From UBA8337 sp965658615 (GTDB taxonomy: Bacteria; Pseudomonadota; Alphaproteobacteria; RS24), in NCBI GenBank assembly GCA_965658615.1, contig CBFHSX010000017.1, positions 1 through 33,565 on the forward strand: a stretch of DNA of 33,565 nucleotides, given 5' to 3'. Positions within the stretch are counted from its first letter, which is position 1. Each line of letters opens with the position of its first letter. The notes beneath the pieces are model-generated. The model had not been told where the DNA came from and did no database searches. It was given only the letters and a program-made list of their open reading frames with translations. Shown piece by piece: positions 14,344-22,186 of this stretch. The position numbers were made by a program, and so were the translations under genes.

Positions 14344-16641
14344 TTAGAAGCGGAAGCTCGCCTCAATGCCAAAAGTCCTGCCTTTAGTAATCGGAGAGAA
14401 TGTCCCGGCGCTTAAGCTCGCCGCGAGAGATGAAGTCGGAAAACTTGGATCCGGGTGGTTCGTGCTGATATCAGACGACCCACCTTGCATGATATTATTG
14501 TCCAGGTTCTTGCCGAAGGCTGAAATTTCGACCTGACCGTCCATAATCTGCAAAGACACACGGGCACCATAAATATCAGCCGCGTTGAGAGGGGTTGTAT
14601 TGGCATCGGTGAAAAACGCTTCGTCACGATGGTCATACGTCAACCTTGCGGTCAACAGCCCCAAAGCTATGTCCCGATCATATGTCAGGCCGAGGCTATA
14701 GGTATATTCAGGCGACCTCGGCAATTTTTGACCCAAATCAATATTGTTAACTTCGCCGTCGCCGTTCAGGTCAAAAAACACGTCCGTATATTCGGCATCC
14801 ACATATCCAAGGCTGGCGCTCAGAAGCAAATCGGTAATGGGTTGATAAAACAACTCAACCTCATAACCACTTATGTCGGCGTCAGCCGTGTTGGCAGTCG
14901 ATTGAAGAACACCGGCACCCTGCGGATCGGGAACATTGACATCGCGTTGCAACCCTTCGGCCTGATTTATGAAGACGGCAAAATTGGTGCGTAACTTGTC
15001 TTCCATCCAGTCAGCTTTGATGCCGAATTCCAGGCTGTCGAGCTGCTCTTCGTCGTAAGAAGGCGCATTTCTGCCATCAACGTCCGTATCCCGAACGTTA
15101 AATCCGCCGGACCTGTAGCCTCTGGTATATTGAGCATAAAATAGGCGCCCATCGACAGGCTGATACTGCAGGCCTAACTTACCGCCAATATTGTCCCACG
15201 AGTCACTATCTGTGGAAGTCGGCTGGCAATCGGGAACCCGTGTTGGATTGTTGTTGGCGCTGCGGCCGCCGCACAGGTCACCTCCAGCAACTTCGGTGAA
15301 AATGACGTCTTTTTTCTCATCCGAATACCGCAAACCCAGTAAAACCGCTAACCGGTCGTCAATATTGTACTGCGTTTCAGTGAATACAGCCCATGCTTCG
15401 GTTCGCTGATCACCGCCGCCTTCAACCCATAACATTAAATTGTCTCTGGGGTGAGGTGTGGTTGTGTAACTGCCTTCGAAAAGGTTGCGCGCTTCATAGT
15501 TCTTAATATCGGAACGATACAAGAATGTTCCAACAGTGAAGTCCAATTTGTCGATGCTGCCTGCATAGCGAAGTTCGTTTTGCCAAGACTCGATTTCCAG
15601 TGCGCCACGCGACTCAAAGCGCCGGAACCTCGTCGAGTCGATATCATTACCTCCGGCAGACCTCAAATCGCGAAGGCCAAACAGGTTTGTCAGGCGACCC
15701 GGGCCAATATCCCAGTTCATTTCCAGCGTAACTGAATCTGTATTGATGAAGCCCGGCGCCAAATAATCATATGATACCCGGTCATCGGTTTGGCCGTAGA
15801 AATTAGCATTATTTTGCGGTGGCGGCTGCTGGCCTTTTTGTTCCAGTTTTTCAAATTTCAGCCAGAGGCTGAAATCGTCTGACGGTTCCCAAAGCAATGA
15901 TGGGCGGATGAAACCGGTTTGGTTTGCGCCTGCAGCGTCGTCCCCGCCATTGATAGAAGGGTCAAGCTTTACAGCCTCATTCGTGAACCAGCCATGATCA
16001 TCATTGAAATAGGCTGCAAGGCGGAAAGATAAGGCATCTGAGACAGGGGTTTGCACTGCAGCACCGACAATATGTGCCGGCTGGTTGCCGCCCGCTTCAA
16101 AGCGATAGAACCCTTCCTGCTGCGTTTCCGGTGAGGGGCGCTTTGTTCTCAAGACAACGGCACCGCCTGTTACGTTACGACCGAAAAGTGTCCCTTGCGG
16201 TCCCCTTAAAACCTCGATTGCTTCAAGGTCGAAAGTGTCTAAAACCGTTCCGGCATTGGCCGGTAAATAAACACCATCAACGAAAGTGGCCACGGCCGGG
16301 TCAATCGTAACGATCGACGAGGTGGCTGAAAGGCCGCGAATGGCAAAGCTCGCACTTCCTCGGCTGCTGCCGATTTCATCAAGAGACGTATTGGGTATTG
16401 AGAAGGATATGTCAGTGAAGTCGTTATAGCTTAAAGCGCGTAATTGATCTTCTCCGAGCGCTGTAACAGCAACAGGGACGTCTTGTGCTTGCTCAACGGA
16501 TGCTTTTTTACGCGCGGTCACGGTTACTTCATCAATAATCGCCGATGAGGCTCGGTTTTGCGCTTCAGCAATTGACGTTCCGAACAACCCAAGAGCAATT
16601 GCTCCCAGCCCGGCCAATTTGAATAAATTGCAGTCTTTCAT
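14344..16641 (-). CDS. TonB-dependent outer-membrane receptor
   Basis: 765 residues. A signal peptide ends near residue 27 (SIAEAQ), then a TonB box (DEVTVTARKK) and a plug domain (about 50-165, with VLRGPQGTLFGRNVTGGAV) come before a 22-strand-type barrel ending in EASFRF. This is the Sphingomonas/Caulobacter type of receptor for plant-, sterol- or hydrocarbon-like substrates rather than a clear siderophore receptor. A loop near residues 624-635 (DLNGDGEVNNID) fits an EF-hand/dockerin calcium loop. AGAGGT precedes the ATG. The codon mix and GC (about 50% in lines counted by eye) look lower than in the neighbouring enzyme genes. It is divergent from the carboxylase gene at 16952, so its ligand may feed that pathway. 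Confidence 0.92.
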   Translation of the reverse strand: MKDCNLFKLAGLGAIALGLFGTSIAEAQNRASSAIIDEVTVTARKKASVEQAQDVPVAVTALGEDQLRALSYNDFTDISFSIPNTSLDEIGSSRGSASFAIRGLSATSSIVTIDPAVATFVDGVYLPANAGTVLDTFDLEAIEVLRGPQGTLFGRNVTGGAVVLRTKRPSPETQQEGFYRFEAGGNQPAHIVGAAVQTPVSDALSFRLAAYFNDDHGWFTNEAVKLDPSINGGDDAAGANQTGFIRPSLLWEPSDDFSLWLKFEKLEQKGQQPPPQNNANFYGQTDDRVSYDYLAPGFINTDSVTLEMNWDIGPGRLTNLFGLRDLRSAGGNDIDSTRFRRFESRGALEIESWQNELRYAGSIDKLDFTVGTFLYRSDIKNYEARNLFEGSYTTTPHPRDNLMLWVEGGGDQRTEAWAVFTETQYNIDDRLAVLLGLRYSDEKKDVIFTEVAGGDLCGGRSANNNPTRVPDCQPTSTDSDSWDNIGGKLGLQYQPVDGRLFYAQYTRGYRSGGFNVRDTDVDGRNAPSYDEEQLDSLEFGIKADWMEDKLRTNFAVFINQAEGLQRDVNVPDPQGAGVLQSTANTADADISGYEVELFYQPITDLLLSASLGYVDAEYTDVFFDLNGDGEVNNIDLGQKLPRSPEYTYSLGLTYDRDIALGLLTARLTYDHRDEAFFTDANTTPLNAADIYGARVSLQIMDGQVEISAFGKNLDNNIMQGGSSDISTNHPDPSFPTSSLAASLSAGTFSPITKGRTFGIEASFRF

Positions 16642-16828
16642 GACACACGACCTCTTTTTTACTAATTGAATACAAGCGTCTTAAAGGCCGTTCGTGAACT
16701 TGGCAAACGGAAAGCCTGCTCATGCGGTTGGGATGAGGCGTAAAGTTACGAAGCAAATTAAGAGGGGCGCTAACCGCTTCACATTGGGCTTTTGCTGTTG
16801 CAGGATAGCGTCTCAGGGAGGCGCCGTT

Positions 16829-16942
16829 ATGGTGACGTTTATTCTCGGTTTTATTCTGATTGCCGGCGCGGGCTTTATTGTGACGGCTGCCAAAACCATT
16901 GCCGGTGCTGTGCACGCCTTCCCAGATAAATTGAGCCAATAG
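16829..16942 (+). CDS. 37-residue single-helix membrane peptide, unknown
   Basis: The frame reads MVTFILGFILIAGAGFIVTA and then KTIAGAVHAFPDKLSQ. It has one membrane-spanning helix (about residues 3-20) and a short polar tail. AGGGAGG lies 6 bases before the ATG, a strong SD. The stop is 9 bases before the biotin-carrier/carboxyltransferase start, so cotranslation is likely. Small membrane subunits exist in sodium-pumping biotin decarboxylases (OadG, MmdC), but this peptide is shorter and no homology is visible. It could be a membrane tether or simply a leader-like ORF. The frame stays open upstream to 16694 without an SD. The remaining 187 bases back to the TonB receptor start hold no other gene I can see. 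Confidence 0.55.
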   Translation: MVTFILGFILIAGAGFIVTAAKTIAGAVHAFPDKLSQ

Positions 16943-16951
16943 GAAAAGATA

Positions 16952-18808
16952 ATGAGTGAAGCGGGTAAAGTCATTTCCGTCACCGCGCCCATGCAGGCTG
17001 TGGTGCATAGCGTTAATGTGGCAGTCGGAGACGCCGTAACCGCCGGGCAAGAAGTGGCTGTGCTGGAAGCGATGAAAATGCAGCACGGGCTGGTCTCGCC
17101 CGTTACGGGCACGGTAAAGGCGGTGAAGTTTAACGTCGGCGAGGTGGTTGAAGAGGGTAATTTGGTGGTCTCGGTCGAGGCCGGTGCGGTGGCAGAAGCT
17201 GCGACGGAGGAGGATAAAGGTGCGGATGACCCGGATCATATCCGCGCCGATTTGGCCGAATTACATGCCCGCATCGCCCGCACGCAGGACGCCAATCGGC
17301 AAGAGAAAATCGACAAAAGGCACAATCAGGGCTATCGCACGGCGCGCGAGAATATTGCCGATATTTGCGATGCAGGCAGTTTTATCGAATATGGCCAAAT
17401 GACGGTGGCGGCGCAGCGCCAACGCCGCGAGCTGGACGACCTCATTGACAACACACCGGCTGATGGGCTGGTCGCCGGTTTCGGCTCGATTAATGGCGAC
17501 ATGTTCGACGAGGATGCATCACGCGCCGCCGTGCTGGCCTATGACTATACGGTGCTGGCCGGCACGCAAGGCCTGTTCAACCATAAAAAGACCGATCGCG
17601 TATTGGAAATCGCTGCCGAATGGCAAGCGCCAATGGTGTTTTATACCGAGGGCGGCGGCGGCCGACCGGGCGACACGGATGCCAGCAAAATATCCGGTGG
17701 CGGCTTGGATGTAATGACCTTTGCCACTTGGGCGAAAGCCAGCGGCACCGCGCCGCGCATTGCCATTAATAATGGCTATTGTTTTGCCGGCAATGCGGTG
17801 CTGTTCGGCTGTGCCGATGTCACCATCGCCACCAAATCGAGCTATATCGGCATGGGCGGACCTGCAATGATTGAAGGCGGCGGGCTTGGTGCGGTCGCGC
17901 CGACCGAGGTCGGGCCGATGGACATTCAGACCGAAAATGGCGTCGTCGATTTGCTGGCCGAAGACGAGGTGGAAGCCACCGCCATGGCCAAACAATTGCT
18001 CGGCTATTTTCAGGGGCGCATCAGTGATTATAGCTGCGCCGACCAGCGCGCCTTGCGGCAGATTATTCCCGAAGACCGCAAGCGCGCTTATGATATGCGC
18101 GCCGCGATTGAAGGGGTTGCTGATACGGGCAGTTTCCTCGAGCTGCGCCGCGCCTATGGCAAGGGCATGATTACCGGTTTTATGCGCATTGAGGGGCGGC
18201 CTTTCGGGCTGATTGCCAATAATCCGGCGCATTTGGGTGGTGCGATTGATGCTGAAGCAGCCGAGAAAGCCGGTCGCTTCGTGCAGCTTTGCGACGCGTT
18301 TCAATTGCCGATCGTCTCTTTCTGCGACACGCCGGGCTTTATGGTCGGGCCGGAGCATGAAAAATTCGCCACTGTGCGGCGCGCCTCCAATATGTTGGTG
18401 GCAGGGGCCAGTATTTCCGTGCCGGTGTTTATGCTGGTGCTGCGCAAAGGCTATGGGCTGGGCGCGCAAGCCATGGGCATGGGCAGTCTACATGTGCCGC
18501 AAATGACGATGGCGTGGCCGACCGGCGAGTTTGGCCCGATGGGGCTGGAGGGTGCGGTGCGCCTCGGCTATTCCAAAGAAATCGCCGCCGCCGGTGGTGA
18601 AGGAACGCCCGAAGGCGACGCGATTTTCAACAAGTTGCTGGATGCGATGATCGCCAATGGCAAGGCCCTGAACGCCGCCATGTATAATGAGATCGACGCG
18701 GTGATTGACCCGATGGATACACGGGTGACATTAGTGCGGGCGCTGAAGAGCATGCCAGTGGGTAAAAAAGGTGGGCATGGTCGGCGCCCATTTATCCCGA
18801 CATGGTGA
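16952..18808 (+). CDS. Biotin-carrier / acyl-CoA carboxyltransferase fusion protein
   Basis: 618 residues. Residues 1-78 are a biotinyl domain with EAMKMQ, where Lys42 is the expected biotinylation site. From about residue 90 the protein is a PccB/AccD-type carboxyltransferase: an N-terminal crotonase-like half (VAGFGSINGD, YTEGGGGRPGD, ISGGGLDVMTF, MGGPAMIEGGGLG) and a C-terminal half (FGLIANNPAHLGGAID, FCDTPGFMVGPEHE, LRKGYGLGAQAMGMG, FGPMGLEGAVRLG). It has no biotin carboxylase domain, so it must borrow one. The alpha subunit encoded at 24626 is the only candidate in the window. The layout recalls the carrier-plus-transferase part of single-chain long-chain acyl-CoA carboxylases. The substrate is unknown. 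AGGAAAAG precedes the ATG. Confidence 0.9.
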   Translation: MSEAGKVISVTAPMQAVVHSVNVAVGDAVTAGQEVAVLEAMKMQHGLVSPVTGTVKAVKFNVGEVVEEGNLVVSVEAGAVAEAATEEDKGADDPDHIRADLAELHARIARTQDANRQEKIDKRHNQGYRTARENIADICDAGSFIEYGQMTVAAQRQRRELDDLIDNTPADGLVAGFGSINGDMFDEDASRAAVLAYDYTVLAGTQGLFNHKKTDRVLEIAAEWQAPMVFYTEGGGGRPGDTDASKISGGGLDVMTFATWAKASGTAPRIAINNGYCFAGNAVLFGCADVTIATKSSYIGMGGPAMIEGGGLGAVAPTEVGPMDIQTENGVVDLLAEDEVEATAMAKQLLGYFQGRISDYSCADQRALRQIIPEDRKRAYDMRAAIEGVADTGSFLELRRAYGKGMITGFMRIEGRPFGLIANNPAHLGGAIDAEAAEKAGRFVQLCDAFQLPIVSFCDTPGFMVGPEHEKFATVRRASNMLVAGASISVPVFMLVLRKGYGLGAQAMGMGSLHVPQMTMAWPTGEFGPMGLEGAVRLGYSKEIAAAGGEGTPEGDAIFNKLLDAMIANGKALNAAMYNEIDAVIDPMDTRVTLVRALKSMPVGKKGGHGRRPFIPTW

Positions 18809-18809
18809 T

Positions 18810-19004
18810 TTATTCCGCTGCGAAGCGGGCCGGGATATCGGGGTGCGATGTATCCAAAAGCGGGATTTGGTCTTCTGCCAGATTTTCATAGGCATCAGCC
18901 CATTCAGCCACCCAATCAGGGTCCGTCACTTTGCGCGGGTCATGACCCGGCAGCATGAAATGCAGCAGGAATTTACCGACATTGGCGACAAAAGCCGTTT
19001 TCAA
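18810..19004 (-). pseudogene. 64-codon C-terminal-like gene fragment, unidentified
   Basis: The frame from a TTG at 19004 encodes KTAFVANVGKFLLHFMLP, then GHDPRKVTDPDWVAEWADAYE and PLLDTSHPDIPARFAAE. The last two-thirds has the composition and codon use of a genuine protein C-terminus, but there is no proper start or SD. It begins by overlapping the stop of the toxin-like fragment by 4 bases, in another frame. I do not recognise the family. It looks like the tail of a gene whose front has been lost. Its stop lies 2 bases from the stop of the convergent carboxyltransferase gene. Confidence 0.45.
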
Positions 19005-19114
19005 AACTCGGGTAATTGTGCATCCCGTAGAAGATCACACCAATATATTTGTCGGGTTCGAGGCGCAGATTTAATACGCGGCTGCACCCGCGGCGGCTTC
19101 CCCGTTTCAACCAT
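19001..19114 (-). pseudogene. Truncated PemK/MazF-type toxin remnant (37 codons)
   Basis: The frame starts at an ATG at 19114 and reads MVETGKPPRVQPRIKSAP, then RTRQIYWCDLLRDAQLPEF and a TGA stop. RQIYWCDLxxDAQLPEF is the N-terminal strand region of an alphaproteobacterial PemK/MazF-like group as I remember it, in which Trp-Lys-x-Arg-Pro-Val normally follows. Here a TGA sits at the Trp codon and the downstream frame no longer looks like the toxin, so both a nonsense change and loss of the body are implied. No antitoxin gene is visible. A weak A-rich SD precedes the start. The family call is from memory, hence moderate confidence. Confidence 0.45.
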
Positions 19115-19159
19115 TTTCGTTTCTTTCTTATTATTCTTGAGCCATTACATGGCGATACG

Positions 19160-20317
19160 CTAGAGCCCCATCTGCTTCATCGCCAGGTCTTTCATAATCT
19201 CTTCCGAGCCGCCGCCAATGGCTTGCACTTTCACCTCGCGGTAAATCCGCTCGACGGCATTGCCGCGCAAATAACCGGCCCCGCCGAAGATTTGCATGGC
19301 TTGGCTGGCGCACCATTCGAGATTGCTGGAGCAGTAAAATTTCAGCTTGGAGATTTCCGCCACCGGCCTGTCGGCTGTGTTCATAATCTCGGCCACTTGA
19401 TTGAGATAGGCATCCATCGCATCGATGCGGGCCGACATTTCGGCCAGCTTGTGGCGGATGACTTGGTGCGCAATAAGCGCCTCGCCAAAAGTTTCGCGGT
19501 CCTGCGCATAGGCGACGCATTCATCATAAAGCCGCATCGACATGCCGCACATTTGCGCCGCCATCAAAAAGCGTTCGTAATTGAAATTATCCATAATGGC
19601 GAAGAAGCCTTTATTCTCTTCGCCCATCAGGTTTTTGGCCGGGACGCGGCATTCGTCGAAATATAAGGTCGCCGTGTCGGAGGCCCACCAGCCCATTTTG
19701 CGTTCAATTGGTGTGCGGGTAAAACCGGGCGTATCGGCTTCGACAAAAAACAAGGAGATACCTCGCATACCTTGCGTATCGGGGCCCTCACCGCCGGTGC
19801 GCGCGGCGATCACGAAATAGCTGGCTTGCATGCCGCCGGTGATGAACATTTTCTGGCCGTTCAGCACATAATCATCACCATCGCGCCGCGCCGTGGTTTT
19901 CATCCGCGCCACATCGGAGCCGCCGCCCGGCTCGGTAATGCCCAGCGCGCCGCCTTTTTGGCCCGACAGCAATTCCGGTAGCACGCGGTTCTTAATCTCA
20001 TCGCTGGCCAGTTCGGTCAGCGGTTTCAGCATGATGGAGCGCGAGCCGACACTGGCCATGACGCCGCCGGCTGAAGAGCGCCCCATTTCAATGCCCACGG
20101 CCTTGCGCATATGCGCGTCGTCAAATCCCAAACCGCCATATTCTTCAGGGATGTTGAAGCCGAACACGCCGAGCGCGCAGACTTTTTCGTTAATCTCATG
20201 CGGATAGGCGCCGGCTTCGTCCCATTCATCGACATGGGGCCAAATTTCAGTTTCCAGCATGCGCGCCACACTGTCTTGGAAAGCGCGGCGGGTTTCGGTT
20301 TCAAACGGGTTGATCAT
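19160..20317 (-). CDS. Acyl-CoA dehydrogenase, isovaleryl/citronellyl-CoA type (AtuD/LiuA-like)
   Basis: 385 residues; FAD-dependent alpha,beta-dehydrogenation of an acyl-CoA. Visible are ALGITEPGGGSDVA (124-137), the FAD strand KMFITGG, YAQDRETFGEAL, and the C-terminal GGAGYLRGNAVERIYREVKV. The position of the usual catalytic Glu near the C-terminus (IYEGT in MCAD) is Gly here (AIGGGSEEI). Glu248 in FNYERF instead matches the Glu254 position of isovaleryl-CoA dehydrogenase, which points to branched substrates. I chose the ATG at 20317 (MINPFETE) because GGGAG lies about 8 bases upstream; the frame to 20371 is extension. It is divergent from the carboxylase operon across 87 bases. Confidence 0.9.
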   Translation of the reverse strand: MINPFETETRRAFQDSVARMLETEIWPHVDEWDEAGAYPHEINEKVCALGVFGFNIPEEYGGLGFDDAHMRKAVGIEMGRSSAGGVMASVGSRSIMLKPLTELASDEIKNRVLPELLSGQKGGALGITEPGGGSDVARMKTTARRDGDDYVLNGQKMFITGGMQASYFVIAARTGGEGPDTQGMRGISLFFVEADTPGFTRTPIERKMGWWASDTATLYFDECRVPAKNLMGEENKGFFAIMDNFNYERFLMAAQMCGMSMRLYDECVAYAQDRETFGEALIAHQVIRHKLAEMSARIDAMDAYLNQVAEIMNTADRPVAEISKLKFYCSSNLEWCASQAMQIFGGAGYLRGNAVERIYREVKVQAIGGGSEEIMKDLAMKQMGL

Positions 20318-20348
20318 CGATGGCTCCCTCAAAAATCGATTTATGGTG

Positions 20349-20381
20349 ACGCGTTCCGCTTTACAAAGCAAGACGGCGCGT
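20349..20381. promoter_or_regulatory. Nested inverted repeat in the divergent promoter region (candidate operator)
   Basis: The 87 bases between the dehydrogenase and AtuA-like starts contain the inner palindrome GCTTT-AC-AAAGC (20358-20369) nested within ACGCG (20349-20353) and CGCGT (20377-20381). The placement between two divergent genes of one pathway fits an operator for a dimeric regulator. No regulator gene is present in the window. Two ATCGAT copies also flank the minus-strand SD (20316-20321, 20335-20340). Confidence 0.35.
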
Positions 20382-20404
20382 TAACATCTTCAGCCGGAGG
20401 ATGC

Positions 20405-22186
20405 ATGACAAAAACGATACGCATAGGCGGCGCAAGCGGCTATTGGGGCGAAAGCATGATGGCGACGCCACAGCTTTTGCAGGTCGAGGGCATGGATTAT
20501 CTGGTCTATGATTTCCTCGCTGAGATCACCATGTCGATCCTGGCGCGCGCCCGCGCGGCCAAGCCCGAAATGGGCTATGCAACGGATTTTATCAGCGGTG
20601 TCCTGAAACCCAATCTGCGCGAGATTGCCGATAAGAAAGTCAAAATCTTGACAAATGCCGGTGGCGTGAACCCGCAAGCCTGTGGCGCGGCGGCGCGCGC
20701 GCTGGTGAAGGAAGCCGGGCTTGATTTGAAGGTTGCTGTGGTCAGCGGCGATGACCTGCTCGACCGCGCGCAAGATTTCGCTGCCATGCAGGATATGTTT
20801 TCCGGTGCCGATTGCCCCGCCCCGGCAAGCCTTGCCAGTGTAAATGCCTATCTTGGTGGTTTTCCGGTCGCTGCCGCTTTGGATGGTGGGGCCGATATTG
20901 TCATTACCGGCCGCAGTGTCGATAGCGCGGTGACGCTGGGCGCGTGCATCCACGCCTTTGGTTGGCAGGCGCAAGACCTCGATAAATTGGCGGGCGGCTC
21001 GCTGGCCGGTCACATTATTGAATGCGGCCCGCAAGCCTCGGGCGGTAATTTCACCGATTGGCAGCTGTCCGGCGATATTGCCGATATTGGCTATCCCTAT
21101 ATTGATATTGACGCGGCCGGCGTGTTCGATGTGATGAAGCCCGACGGCACAAGCGGCGTGGTCAATGTCGGCACAGTGTCGGAGCAGATGCTGTATGAAA
21201 TCGGCGACCCGCAAGCCTATTTGCTGCCCGATGTGACCTGTGATTTTTCCGAAGTCACCATCGCGCAATTGGCCGATAACAAAGTTCGCGTCGCCAATGC
21301 CAAGGGCCACACGCCGCCGACCCATTATAAAGTCTGCGCCACTTACGCGGATGGTTTCCGCGCCGGCACGATGATGAGCTTTGTCGGCTTGGACGCGGCG
21401 GCCAAGGCCAAGAGCTTTGCCGAAGCCGCTTTTAGCCGCGCCCGCCGCGTGTTGCGGCAACACAATCTGGCTGATTATAGCGAGACCAGTGTCGAAGTGA
21501 TCGGCGATGACAGCCAATTCGGTGCCGCCTCATCAGTGCCACAAGCGCGCGAAGTGGTGCTGAAAATTGCCGCCAAACATGACAGCCAAGCCGGTGCCGG
21601 TGCGCTTTTGAAGGAAATTAGCGGGCTGGGACTGGCAACACCTGCCGGGCTTTCCATATTTGCCGGCTCGCGCGCCAAGCCGTCGCCCGTGGTGCGGCTG
21701 TTCTCCTTTCTTTTGCCAAAAGACGACGTCTCGATTGGGCTGGATATTGACGGTACGCAGCAGGCTTTTGCCGCGGCGCATGTGACCGGCAGCGACGCGC
21801 CTGCCAAGCCGCATGTGCCCGATGCGCCGCGCGAGGCCGCTACGGTCGAGGTGCCCTTGGTCAAGCTGGCTTGGGGGCGTTCGGGCGATAAGGGCAATAA
21901 AGCCAATATCGGCATTATTGCGCGCGATGCGGCCTATATGCCCTATATTTGGGCGGCGCTGGATGAAGACGCCATTCGCCATCGCTTCGGGCATTTTATC
22001 GGCGACAATCCGGCGCTGGCACGGTTTTATCTGCCGGGCAGTCATGCCATGAATATTCTGATTGAAGATGCGTTGGGCGGCGGTGGTGTCGCTTCTTTGC
22101 GCAATGACCCGCAGGGCAAGGCTTACGCGCAAGTGCTGCTGGACCACCCGATCCCACTTCCTGCCAAATTAGCGGAGAGCTTGTAA
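20405..22186 (+). CDS. AtuA-family protein (DUF1446), acyclic terpene utilisation-like
   Basis: 593 residues, about the length of Pseudomonas AtuA. Residues 3 to about 450 are the DUF1446 region: IRIGGASGYWGESMMATPQL at the start, TNAGGVNPQACG near residue 85, and GGADIVITGRSVDSAVTLG near 160. The C-terminal 110 residues are the separate AtuA-like domain with the hallmark RSGDKGNKANIGI. AtuA is required for growth on citronellol/geraniol in Pseudomonas, but its reaction is unknown. I chose the ATG at 20405 (GGAGG 4 bases upstream); the long upstream extension crosses the divergent gene and is spurious. It is the first gene of the operon, and its stop overlaps the next start (TAATG). Confidence 0.92.
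   Translation: MTKTIRIGGASGYWGESMMATPQLLQVEGMDYLVYDFLAEITMSILARARAAKPEMGYATDFISGVLKPNLREIADKKVKILTNAGGVNPQACGAAARALVKEAGLDLKVAVVSGDDLLDRAQDFAAMQDMFSGADCPAPASLASVNAYLGGFPVAAALDGGADIVITGRSVDSAVTLGACIHAFGWQAQDLDKLAGGSLAGHIIECGPQASGGNFTDWQLSGDIADIGYPYIDIDAAGVFDVMKPDGTSGVVNVGTVSEQMLYEIGDPQAYLLPDVTCDFSEVTIAQLADNKVRVANAKGHTPPTHYKVCATYADGFRAGTMMSFVGLDAAAKAKSFAEAAFSRARRVLRQHNLADYSETSVEVIGDDSQFGAASSVPQAREVVLKIAAKHDSQAGAGALLKEISGLGLATPAGLSIFAGSRAKPSPVVRLFSFLLPKDDVSIGLDIDGTQQAFAAAHVTGSDAPAKPHVPDAPREAATVEVPLVKLAWGRSGDKGNKANIGIIARDAAYMPYIWAALDEDAIRHRFGHFIGDNPALARFYLPGSHAMNILIEDALGGGGVASLRNDPQGKAYAQVLLDHPIPLPAKLAESL

Noticed and set aside
17519..18469. Long open frame antisense to the carrier-carboxyltransferase gene; similar long antisense frames at 20390-21517, 24521-25732, 25847-26821 and 31148-32089
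   Set aside because: They mirror codon bias of strong sense genes, are rich in His/Arg/Gln, and lack recognisable domains. The sense genes fully explain the sequence.
18809..19159. Complete toxin-antitoxin module
   Set aside because: Only a short toxin-like N-terminus is present and it is interrupted; no antitoxin frame was found on either side.
20111..20404. N-terminal extension of the AtuA-like frame
   Set aside because: It runs through the divergent dehydrogenase gene on the other strand and has no conserved residues. The GGAGG site and family start support 20405.
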